Assembly (NCBI GenBank): GCA_023362775.1
Contig: JALMGJ010000003.1
Span: 82,345,355-82,409,354, forward strand
Direction of reading: 5' to 3'
DNA from: Charina bottae
Taxonomy: Eukaryota; Chordata; Lepidosauria; Squamata; Charinaidae
Length of the DNA: 64,000 nt
Shown in pieces: positions 43,551-53,494 of the stretch. Position 1 is the first letter of the stretch; each line of letters starts with the position of its first letter. Made by a program: the position numbers and the translations under genes. The notes beneath the pieces are model-generated. The model worked only from the letters and a program-made list of their open reading frames with translations. It had not been told where the DNA came from and made no database searches.

Positions 43551-44445
43551 TAAAAGATGACTAGTTCTCTTCTATTTTGTGACAATCACTTTGTTATGAT
43601 TATAAAAAATATGGAAGATGATAAAACTGAAATTAAGTTAAAAGAATCTGCAAATTTCAAAGAGGCCTTCCTGTTGTCCCTTTTGCCAATTCAAACACTG
43701 ATAACTGATGTTTCAAGCATCAATTTCACTGGAAAAACTCTTTCAACAAGTAGAACTTTGAAGTCATTCACATATAAAATGACTGATCTAAAAGCAAATA
43801 TAAATCAGTGCAAGTTTTCTGTACTAATAATTGTCATATGTTATGTTTTAAAGGTATGGGTTGTGTCCATCTATTAATTGAATGGTAACTGTTAGCAGTC
43901 CCCCTTTTGAACATACTACAAAACTAATTTTGAAAGTTGGGGGCGCCCTCTGGAGCAGACTTGTGGCAACACGGGTTAGTACAGAGTGGTGGAAAGCAAA
44001 GAACAAGCAATTATTTGTTAATGTAACACTTTTTTCTTATTATACAATTTGACTGATATCTCTCTAGAAATCACACAATTTTATTAATGCAGTCCTCAAA
44101 GTATTAAGCAAGCAGATTAGCTCTATTCTTGCCATCAACACATCCGGCAAATTTTTCTCACAATAATTACTAAATTTGGTGCTAACCAGGCTTATTTATC
44201 ATACAACCTGATTTCAGCAATGCCTAATTAAAATAAAATACTGACTACATGAGACATCGATACACAAAACTAGCAGTTCTGTTCAGCTTCAACACTCTAT
44301 TTGTTACACTACCTGACTATACCTGTATTTGCTGAGGAACCAATTTTATCTTTCCTCTTTTTTACCTCATATTTCAATGTAGCTCCTTTTTTGGTAATTT
44401 TGTTTTATTTTATTTTATGGTACTATACACTAATATGAAATCCTC
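43551..44445 (-). other. ST7L intron, unassigned
   Basis: No feature recognised. Confidence 0.5.
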
Positions 44446-45192
44446 CAATTTGTATTTATTTATTTCTCATATTTCTACACTGTCCATCTCACAAGCGACT
44501 CTGGGAGGTTTACAATTTAGTTAAAATAACAAGAGATTAAAAACATAAAAACAAATACATTATAAAAATATAAATATAAAATATAGAAAAATATTTAAAA
44601 TATATATATAAAATATAAATTCCTCAGAGCCACATCACGGCGCCAACCACCCTCATAATTGGCTATTCCCCCTCCCACCCCAAGCGAGGTGGCAAAGCCA
44701 GGTTTTCACTCCCTTTTGGAAGGCTGGGAGAGTGGGGGCCTGCCTCACCTCTGGGGGTAATGTGTTCCACAGGGTAGGGGCCACAGCAGAGAAGGCCCTC
44801 TTCCTGGACCCTGCCAATCAACAATCTCTCATGGGCAGGGTCCGTAGCATGCCCTCTCTGCCTGACCGGGTGGGACAGGTCGATGCTATCGGATGAGACG
44901 GTCCCTCAGATACCCTGGCCCCATGCCATGTAAGGCTTTAAAGGTGATAACCAACACCTTGAATTGGACCTGGAAGCAAACTGGCACCCAATGCAGCTCG
45001 CACAGCAGAGGTGTAACGTGCTGATTTTACGGCACCAATAACTGTCCACGCAGCTGCATTCTGAACCAGCTGTAGCTTCCGGATGCTCTTCAAGGGTAGC
45101 CCCCTGTACAGCGCATTGCAATAGTATATACGGGAGATGACTAGGGCATGAGTGACTAACCAGAGGGCCTCCCGATCCAGGAAGGGGCGTAT
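44446..45192 (-). mobile_element. L2 LINE 3' fragment, older copy
   Basis: It matches the L2 3' end (hairpin decayed to GTCCATCTCACAAGCGACTC) and then the L2 C-terminal coding region, up to the RPFLDREALWLVTHALVISR part near 45190. Frames are broken. No target-site duplication was found. Confidence 0.85.
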
Positions 45193-46609
45193 GATAATGG
45201 AAGTTTGCTTTTGGGACGAATTTGCAATAAAAATTACTGCCACTTAGTGTCACCGACTTTCCCACTACGGAACAGAAACTAAACACTATTAGAGTGAATC
45301 GTATATTATTTTATTAGCAATAATATGTACCATTTCAGATTCATGTTAGTGCCATAAAAAGGAATATCATGAAAGATAATTTTTGAATTTTGTTAAAGAG
45401 AATGAACTCTTGAGGGCAAGTCCAACTAGGTCCATCAATATAATCTGAGGACATAAAATTCATTATTATATACTTTACAACAAGGTGTTCTTGTTTCTTA
45501 TAATTTAAGGGCTACTTAAATTATACACCACATTCAAGCTTATGCAGCAGATTCACAGTTCTGAAATAGTGATTCTTCCATTCTTCTAGCTAGTCTAATC
45601 CTGTTTTTTGAACTCAATTGAAAAACTCATTGAAGTCCACTATCTTCACTGCTCTAGCTGCAGATGGGACACCAGTTTTAGAATTATAGAAAGACAAAAA
45701 GAAAAAAAGAAGTTTGGAAGCAACAGTGTTGAGAAATTCATACAGACGAAACTCTGAATCTACCAAAAAGCTGTGTCCACTTGGGTGCATGTCTAAAGTG
45801 GTCCAAAGAGGTGGAGTTGGATGTCAGATGAAACAAAGTCCTTTTTTCTCTCTCCAAGTTAACAAGTGTTAATATTATTAACAGAACAACAAAACCATAC
45901 ATACTTTCAGATTTAATCAACTGGACACATAATTCCAATTTTATTTCCAAATTTCAATAAATATATATTCTGAAAATACAAGTAAAATATAAGAAAATTC
46001 TTCATGGCTCCAGTTTCACTATATCAATTAGCCTATTACACTATATTCTCCTTGGGGAAGATGAAAAGGTTTGCAGATAGACTTGAATTTGTGGTGAGCA
46101 ACATCTAGGCCATAACACCATATTCCAAATTCCATTCAGTTCCCCCACAAAGTTTATTTAGTTGGCAATGAACATCAAGAAGAAAAAGATACAACCATTT
46201 ATTATATTTGGCCAATAACAGGAAAGATACTGAGGGAAAGTTTCTTCTTGCCCAGAGAGCTTACAGTCTAAATATTTTCATGCTGTTGATGTAAACATTA
46301 ACTGTTAACAAATCCTAACAGTTACAAGAACATTATTTGAAATGGCAGAGTAAGGTTTCCAACTTTAAAAGCCAAAAATTGTGGTACATTAAATGTTGCT
46401 TCCTAATTTATGATGGCCCAAATAAACCTTAAGATTTTCATCTCATCTTTAATAAATCGTTCTTAAAAGAAAGGGGAACAACCACAATCAATGCTGAATC
46501 AAATTTTTAGATGTCCATGCCTCTGACTAGAGGTCTGAAGATGAAGTTCTCAATTTCTGCATGTCTCACAAACATCTTAAGAAAACCCTGGAGTAGAGAC
46601 AATACTTAC
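45193..46609 (-). other. ST7L intron, unassigned
   Basis: No feature recognised. Confidence 0.5.
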
Positions 46610-46749
46610 AGCTTTAGCAAAAATGACCATGAGTTCAGGAAACTGATGTGTGAGGAGGGCTAACATTGCTGTGAAAGAACACAGCCCTGCTGTAAAATGG
46701 ATGAAAAAAGGAAGGTCTTTCTGGGGATACACAGATACATCATGAAATG
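46610..46749 (-). CDS. ST7L: ST7-family protein, penultimate coding exon
   Basis: The 140-bp exon has acceptor CCCTTTCTTCCAG and donor GCT/GTAAGTATT. It enters in phase 1 and leaves in phase 0. It encodes [40 protein letters not shown] and MVIFAKA, a strongly conserved segment of ST7/ST7L with a hydrophobic helix. From memory, PTFH and FIHFTAG are closer to ST7L than to ST7 (PSFH, FILFTAG), hence the symbol; a paralogue search would settle it. Confidence 0.92.
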
Positions 46750-47382
46750 CTGGAAGAAAGGGAAAAAAACCCAATTATTTGATGATTTAGGAATTAAAAA
46801 TGATTTGATGTTATATTTTCCTTTGCAAAATCATATTAGAGGCTTTTCTACTATAATGACAACCATAATTGTATTCATAAATCTCATTTTGCAATAAAAT
46901 ATAGGAGATGAAGAGAAACCATTGTTGAACACTGTTAAAAGTATGATCTAAATAAAGATTTCTAAAGAGGGTGGTTAAGAGTGGGAACAAATTTTATCAG
47001 CCAAACTGTATAAAGTCAACAAACTGAAAGAATACTCTAAAAAAAGGCAGGCTGTGAGTATCCTTTCTACCTTTCCTAAACTTTTTCTAGAATGCACATA
47101 AAGCACATGCCAAGCCAGATCAGGTGTTTGTAAATTATTCTTCAATTGCCATGACTATACTGTATATAGTGTCATTGCAGCTATCTACTGGGATAGGAAA
47201 CAGATTTATAAGGCAATATTATCACATGTGATAAAGAATATCTATCCTTCACTTATTTGCTTATTTTTTTAATACTGATTTTTTATATTTTAATCTTCAA
47301 CTGGATGTTAATGTATGTATTAAAACTGGATTTTATTGACACAATTGTACTTTATTTGTATTTATATATGTTGTTCTGAGAT
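46750..47382 (-). other. ST7L intron, unassigned
   Basis: No feature recognised. Confidence 0.5.
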
Positions 47383-47728
47383 CTTCAGTTCATAGTAAAG
47401 GTAAAGGTTCCCCCCGCACATTTGTGCAGTCATGTCTGACTCTAGGGGCCGGTGCTCATCTCCGTTTGTTAGCCAAAGAGCCAGAGTTGTCCAAAGACAC
47501 TTCCACGGCCATGTGGCCGCATGACGCGCGCGGAACGCTGTTACCTACCCACCGAAGTGGTGCCTATTAATCTACTTGCATTTGCATGCTTTCGAATTGC
47601 TAGGTTGGCAAGAGCTGGAGCTAGTGTGGGAGCTCGCAGGGCTAGGGATTTGAACCTCCGAACTTGCGATCTTCTGATCGACAAGCCTGGCGTCTTACCC
47701 GCTGAGCCACCACGCCCTTCAGTTCATA
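47383..47728 (-). mobile_element. Squamate tRNA-derived SINE, copy 6, with target-site duplication
   Basis: A near full-length copy with a short internal deletion in the GAGCTC...AGGGCTAGGG part. It is flanked by the 12-bp duplication CTTCAGTTCATA (47383-47394, 47717-47728). Confidence 0.92.
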
Positions 47729-48177
47729 CAGGATTCAAAAATCTCCAGATTTCTCTGTTATGCTGTTGCAGGTAGAACTCAATATAGATTTCTGAACTTC
47801 TCTATTAAGCCTCCCTACTTTAAATTGATGATAACCATGGCATCTTTATAGACCTAAAAATATACCCCTAAAGTAGAAATTCTCCAATGCACTTTTTCAA
47901 AAATTCCTCCTTTTTTCAGGTGAAAAAATGAGCAGTACTGGTATCACGTTTATAAAAAATGGGTAGGATATTGCGAGTAACATAAAATTGCTCTGTAAGC
48001 CTGATCTAATTTTATAATAGACTGTAACCCCATCAAGCAGAGAGCTGCCCTCTTCTACCTTATAATATATTTTGAGACTTCTTAATACCATTGTCTTCCA
48101 TATTCTGACCACTGGCAATATTCTGCCTTTGAGAAGAAGAGATTACAAAATAGAAGTCTTGTTCAGCAATAGACCAC
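47729..48177 (-). other. ST7L intron, unassigned
   Basis: No feature recognised. Confidence 0.5.
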
Positions 48178-48432
48178 TTATTTGTTTGTTTGCTTATTTA
48201 TGAGACGTATAAGGCCGCCTAACTCAAACAATGTGACTCTAGACAGCATACAGCATAAAAAGCAAACCAAGAAACAAATACCCCACCACCACATAACATT
48301 AAACATGTACAATACATAAATACAAAATATAAAATGACGATCAAGCAACGTAACAAAACAACCAAAAGAGGACTCTTGCTCAACTGGACCCTAATGCCTG
48401 GAGGAAGAGCCAGGTCTTAACAGCTTTCCTAA
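48178..48432 (-). mobile_element. Degenerate L2 3' end
   Basis: TTATTTATGAGACGTATAAG and GGCCGCCTAACTC, then GGAAGAGCCAGGTCTTAACA and GCTTTCCTAAAGGGAGCAGA, follow the layout of the other L2 3' regions with much drift. Confidence 0.6.
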
Positions 48433-48608
48433 AGGGAGCAGAGCTGGTGCCTGTTGAACATGGGGGAGGGGGGTAGATCGTTAATTTGAAAACTCCATGA
48501 CAGTTGTAGCATTAAAACATATTACTTTTAAATACAAAGCTGATCATAAATAAAATGAATAGGAATGCAGGAGTTACTATGTTGAAATGTCTGCATGCAC
48601 AAGAGTTT

Positions 48609-49440
48609 ACAGGAAATCCTTGACTTACGAGCACAACTGGGACCGGAATTTCTGCGCTAAGCGATGCGGTTGTAAAGCAAGATGTCACGTGACTGCATTG
48701 CTTATCGACTGCAATCCAAGCAGTCCCAGTTGCCATTGTTAACCGAGAATTGGTTAAGCAAGTACCCACCCCAATCCAAGCCATTCTGGGCTTGGTCCCT
48801 CCCAGCCCCGAGCCTCAGTAAGATAAGGGACTGCCTCCAACTCCCCCCACTTGCCTATTTCCCCCATTCCCCCCCTTTGGGCCACCCTGCCCCCTGCCTT
48901 GCAAGGCAGCAAGCAGCCCCCGAAATGCACAGCTCTGGGGCTTGCTTGCCACGCCCTGGGAAGCCGCAGCCGCCCCAGCCCACTCCCAGCCGCAGCCGCC
49001 CTCGCCACCCTGCACTGAGGCCCCTGCTGCCCTGCACGCCACCGCCCCAGCCGACCTTCGCTGTCTTCTTGCTCCTGCTGCTGACAACGCGTGCCCGGCC
49101 GGGCTGGGCTTCAGCTGTGGGGGGAAAAAGACAAAAGCAGCTCCTGAGCCGCAACACACCAAAATATCCCTTCGTGCTGCAGGAAAAAAAAGCGAAGGGG
49201 CTTTTTGGCGCTGCAGTTCAGGGGCTGCTTTTGTCTTTTTGGTTTTTTTTGCAGGCCAGAAGCGCGACGCGAAGGGGTGTTTTGGCACTCTGTGGCTCAG
49301 GGGATGCTTTTGGCTTTTTTCCCCACAGCCGAAGCCCAGCCCAGCCTGGCATGCCTCGTCAGGAGCGGGAGCAAGACGATGAAGGTCAGTGGCGGCGGAG
49401 CGCAGGGTGGCAGGGGGCCAAAAGGGCACAGATTGTTCTC
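48609..49440. repeat. GC-rich composite repeat with inverted units
   Basis: The left part (48609-48770) resembles the terminal region of a widespread squamate DNA repeat (TGACTTACGAGCACAACTGG, GTTGTAAAGC). It is followed by about 270 bp of C/G-rich sequence and then three related units: one direct (49127-49190) and two inverted (49190-49238, 49255-49317). Each unit has AAAAGCAGC, CCTGA and CCAAAA blocks. The large overlapping frames here on both strands come from the base composition, and no protein family fits them. Confidence 0.6.
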
Positions 49441-50814
49441 AGAATATGTGATTCACAAGATATAATTCTAACAAAATTCTTTACACTGCTGAGCCTTAAT
49501 TATCCGTATTAAAAGAACTAAAAATATAATAAGGAAAAACAAAATAGAAAGGAAAAAAGCATAATATACCAACCATTTGTACCATTTAAACAAATCTAAA
49601 TGTTTAAAAGAAGCCCATTAACTGCCTTCCTTCAGGCTGCTTCATTTCTCAGTGCCCTAAAAGAAGGTTGGCTATACTTAATCTTAGTTCAGTTTATTTC
49701 CTAATTATTTGATTATGGTCATTTAGAAGCCAAAAAAGTGAGTGTTTTTAAAAATTACATTAATACTCCCAAACGTCTGAAACTACTAAAGACGCACATT
49801 TCTATTTAATATTTATATCTTACATTTTCAAGTTATAAGCCAACCACATACATTACCTAACACTTGTGTCAGTACACCTGGATGTATTTGTGAATGGGCA
49901 ACAGTATGTTGGCTTGAATGACAGTCTTTAGATTAGAAATCCTAGCCTGCCTAGAATAGTATGAGCACCTTCAGAAAGTTGAATTATAAAAGATAACCAG
50001 GCATTGAGATATAAAATCTTCTGATAAGTTTATTGTATAAAAGCTAATGAAGCCATTGTAAGAGAACACCCAAAAATGCTGTTTATCAAGTGCAAACCCT
50101 ATTTATAGTGAAACCAAAGTATTATGTCTCCTTTTCCGACTTACATGATGTTAACAGACTAGAAGCTACTTTCTTTGGGTCAGGAGGGATGGTTTCTATC
50201 AGTCTTTCATTTTGGTAGCAGACTGATCTTGTCTCAGGCTGTTTGACTGTGACTGTGTGAGAACTTACTTATATACCTGAGGTAAACTGGGTTTAGATTG
50301 TGCTTGTGGCATTCTGGTGAAGTATATTAAAACTGAACAGCATGATGTCACTATAGTTAACGTGGAATGCTGTATATGATATTTGTATAACTAAAGTGGG
50401 TAACACTTAAAGTGGGTACTTTTTATCTGACTAAAAAGGATTATGTAAAATCCTCAGTTGACAAAAGCCACAGTGGGCAGTGGAGTCAATATTCATGGCT
50501 CCATTTCTTGATGGCCATGGCACTATGAAACAATTTGACCTGGAATGTAGGAGAAGTACATGGTAAAGAACATGAGTTAGTGAATGAAATGAAAGATAGA
50601 AAAATAGATATGTTCTGTGTATGTGAAACTAAAAGAAAGGGAAAGGATATAATAGTTCTGAATTAAGGTGGCCTGATCTTGTGGAGTTGATGAATACATC
50701 CATGTAACTGAAAGTGCAGCTTTAATTTTGAATGAGAGGGCTAAAATGTTTTTAACATGCCCAAAAAACTATGTTTTTCTTGTTGTTATTTCATATCTTT
50801 TGCAAGTCTGAGTC
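49441..50814 (-). other. ST7L intron, unassigned
   Basis: No feature recognised. Confidence 0.5.
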
Positions 50815-50964
50815 ATTTAGAGCAGTGTTTCTCAATCTTGGCAACTTTAAGATGTGTGTACTTCAACTCCCAGAATTCCCCACCAACCATGCTGACTGGG
50901 GAGTTCTGGGAATTGAAGTCTACACATTTTAAAGTCGCCAAGGTTGAGAAACAGTGATTTAGAG
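50815..50964. mobile_element. Short hAT-type MITE, copy 2, with 8-bp target-site duplication
   Basis: The 134-bp body has ends CAGTGTTTCTCAATCTTGGC / GCCAAGGTTGAGAAACAGTG and is flanked by ATTTAGAG (50815-50822, 50957-50964). It is the same family as 24052-24146 but keeps more of the middle, which is itself an inverted repeat (TTCAACTCCCAGAATTCCCC and its complement). Confidence 0.9.
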
Positions 50965-51711
50965 CTTTAGCTTTTTTTATACAGTTCTTGCAGTTTCTGG
51001 GGACTACCTTATATTCTTCTTTGGCTATGTTCTCCTCCTTCCATTTCCTAGACATGTTCATTTCTCTCTTCGGTAGTCTGAACAGAGGGACAGACAAGAT
51101 CCGAAAAGACAAACAAATAACTGGTATCAAAATTCAGAGAGGAATACAAAATGAAATGCTATGCAGATGATGAAGTATTAACAATTACGCAGTCACAGAG
51201 CTCCATAAGACAGCTGATGAGAACCCATCAAAGATTTTGGTCAATTCTGCAGATATAAAATTAATGAAAAGAAACTAAAGATGATAACAAGTTACTTGAC
51301 TTCTGAAGATGACTTTGTGAAAAAAGAGATTGGTTGTGAAATTAAAGAAAGCAGTGAAATATTTGGGACTCTATCTGACAGGATGCAGTAAAGGCAAATG
51401 TCAAAACAATTATAATAAACTATGGAAATAAATAAAAGATCATCTTGATAAGTGAAAAAACCTAAAACTTTCTTGGGTAGGACTTACTGTGACAATAAAA
51501 ATGAATATATTACTCAAAATGAACTTTCTATTCCAAAGGCACCAATTTCAATATCAGACAAGAGATTGCAGGACTGGTAAAGAACAATCAATAGATTTAT
51601 ATGGAGTGGGATTTATACGGAGTTTCAAAATTTTGAGTAAGATTCAAAATTTTGTAAGACTCAAAAGAAAGATGTGGACTTTCATTTCCCAACCTTAAAC
51701 TATATTGGAAA

Positions 51712-51757
51712 TGGGCGGGGTATAAATACAAGTATAAAAATAAAATAAATAAAATAT
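51712..51757 (+). mobile_element. Minimal L2 3' tail
   Basis: GGAAATGGGCGGGGTATAAA followed by A-rich repeats is only the last part of an L2 3' end, inserted in the L1 relic between ATATT repeats. Confidence 0.6.
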
Positions 51758-52025
51758 TATTGCGTAAATCTGATAAAAAATGAATAAAATCCCTCAACAG
51801 CAGTATATCAATTATAGAAGGGACTGGGACTTCATAGCTGTTTATGGTATAAAGAAAGAAAAGAAGAAAAGAATATGAAGGGACATATTATAACACAAAA
51901 TCTTCTAAAAACAAGAAAAAGTCCAATGATCTTTGTAGTTGAAGTAAAGGACTTTTATGGCTATGAAGGTTCTCAGTCATCCAGGTGGAATTGTCTGTAG
52001 CTTGAATCATGTCAACTGGATTTCT

Positions 52026-52084
52026 ATTTTCTCAGTGGAAACGTTTCGCTCCTTATCCAAGGAGCTTCTTCAGTCTGAGCAAAG
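52026..52084 (-). ncRNA. Hammerhead ribozyme motif, left arm
   Basis: The minus strand has CTGAAGA, stem II GCTCCTT/AAGGAGC with loop GGAT, GAAA, ACGT and T. Stem I can pair CTCA with TGAG and GA with TC. It is identical in its core to the right-arm motif, in opposite orientation. Confidence 0.77.
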
Positions 52085-52432
52085 TTGGTAAGGGAATCCT
52101 AAATATGTTTCTAGGTAGCTGTGTGACCTTACACCTGGGGCTAGGTCATGGTTATATTGAGATGTTATTTTAAGTCCTTTTATCATCTAAAGGAGGATCG
52201 TTAAGATCACCATGCTGCTGTTGAGCTTGTGAAATGGTCTTTTTTCTTTTTTGTCTTCTGTGCCTAGGAAGATTAAGACCATTTCACAAGCTCAACAGCA
52301 GCATGGTGATCTTAACAATCTTCCTTTAGATGATAAAAGGACTTAAAATAACATCTCAATATAACCATGACCTAGCCCCAGGTGTAAGGTCACACAGCTA
52401 CCTAGAAACATATTTAGGATTCCCTTACCAAC

Positions 52433-52488
52433 TTTGCTCAGACTGAAGAAGCTCCTTGGATAAGGAGCGAAACGTTTCCACTGAGAAA
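52433..52488 (+). ncRNA. Hammerhead ribozyme motif, right arm
   Basis: CTGAAGA at 52443, stem II hairpin 52451-52468, GAAA 52469-52472, then ACGT and T. Stem I (CTCA/TGAG plus GA/TC) is better preserved than in the 3.3-kb copy. Confidence 0.77.
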
Positions 52489-52566
52489 ATAGAAATCCAG
52501 TTGACATGATTCAAGCTACAAATAAAGGACTTTTACTTCAAAGACAACTACAGTAAGAAAGATTTA

Positions 52567-52571
52567 ATCAC

Positions 52572-52617
<46 letters not shown>

Positions 52618-53393
52618 AATTTATTCCCCGCCCATCTCCCATGCAAGGGACTCTGGACGGGTTACAATAAATAAAAAATTTAAAAACTATACAAAATATC
52701 TAAAAACACAAGCATAACATAATAAAATAAAATCCAAGATGGATTTGGACCCGCAGAATAGATCGTGGAGCTACGGGGCCAGCCAACCCCAGGAGGCACT
52801 ACCACCTCCGTCGTCCCAGGCCAGGTGGCAGAGCCAGGTCTTAAGGGCCTTCCGAAAGGCCAGGAGGGAGGGGGCCAGTCTCACCTCCGGGGGCAGGATA
52901 TTCCACAAGGCGGGCGCTATCGCAGAGAAGGCACGCCTCCTGGACCCCGCTAGATGGAATTCTCTTGTTGAGGGGGTCCGAAGCATGCCCTCTCTGCATG
53001 CACAGGTGGGGCGGGCCGTTATTGGGACGAGACGGTCCCTCAGGTACCCTGGTCCTATGCCATGTAGGGCTTTAAAGGTAATCACCAACACCTTGAATTG
53101 GACCCGGAAGCAAACTGGCACCCAATGCAGCTCGTGTAGCAGGGGTGTCACATGTGCCGATCTTCTGGCACTCATAACTGCTCGAGCATTCTGCACCAGC
53201 TGAAGCTTCCGGATACTCTTCAAGGGTAGCCCCATGTAGAGCGCATTACAATAGTCTATACGGGAGATGACAAGGGCGTGAGTGACTGTTCGGAGGGCCT
53301 CCCTATCCAGGAAAGGGCGTAACTGGCGCACAACTCGCAGCTGTGCAAAGGCCCTCCTGGCCACGACTGCCACCTGCTCTTCTCTTTCGTACA
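52567..53393 (-). mobile_element. L2 LINE 3' fragment with (TTA)n tail
   Basis: The tail is about 15 TTA units (52567-52614), followed by the CCGCCC hairpin end. The minus frame at 52771-53393 is open and encodes the L2 C-terminus, from EEQVAVVARRAFAQLRVVRQ to the end. The 5' truncation is at about 53390. It inserted into the L1 relic. Confidence 0.88.
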
Positions 53394-53494
53394 TATGCCA
53401 ATATGGTACATCCAGACCCAAAAAAACAGACTAAAGATATAGCAAGAACTGCTTAATGAAAGCAGGAATTTACCACGGTTGATGTTTTTAAAAA

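Larger units (their letters stand above)
51945..52535. mobile_element. Palindromic Penelope-derived insertion with two hammerhead motifs
   Basis: A perfect 13-bp duplication TAAAGGACTTTTA flanks it (51945-51957, 52523-52535). Between are two arms of about 240 bp (from 51996 rightward, and to 52520 leftward) that are nearly exact reverse complements around a short T-rich spacer near 52240-52265. The left outer end (GAAGGTTCTCAGTCATCCAG) occurs once. Each arm holds one hammerhead motif and the same TTACCAACTTTGCTCAGACT context as at 3.3 kb. No coding sequence remains. Confidence 0.88.

Noticed and set aside
48682..49512. 276-codon plus-strand protein gene
   Set aside because: Composition is skewed to Pro/Ala/Arg from GC-rich repeats, equally long frames exist on the other strand, and no domain is seen.
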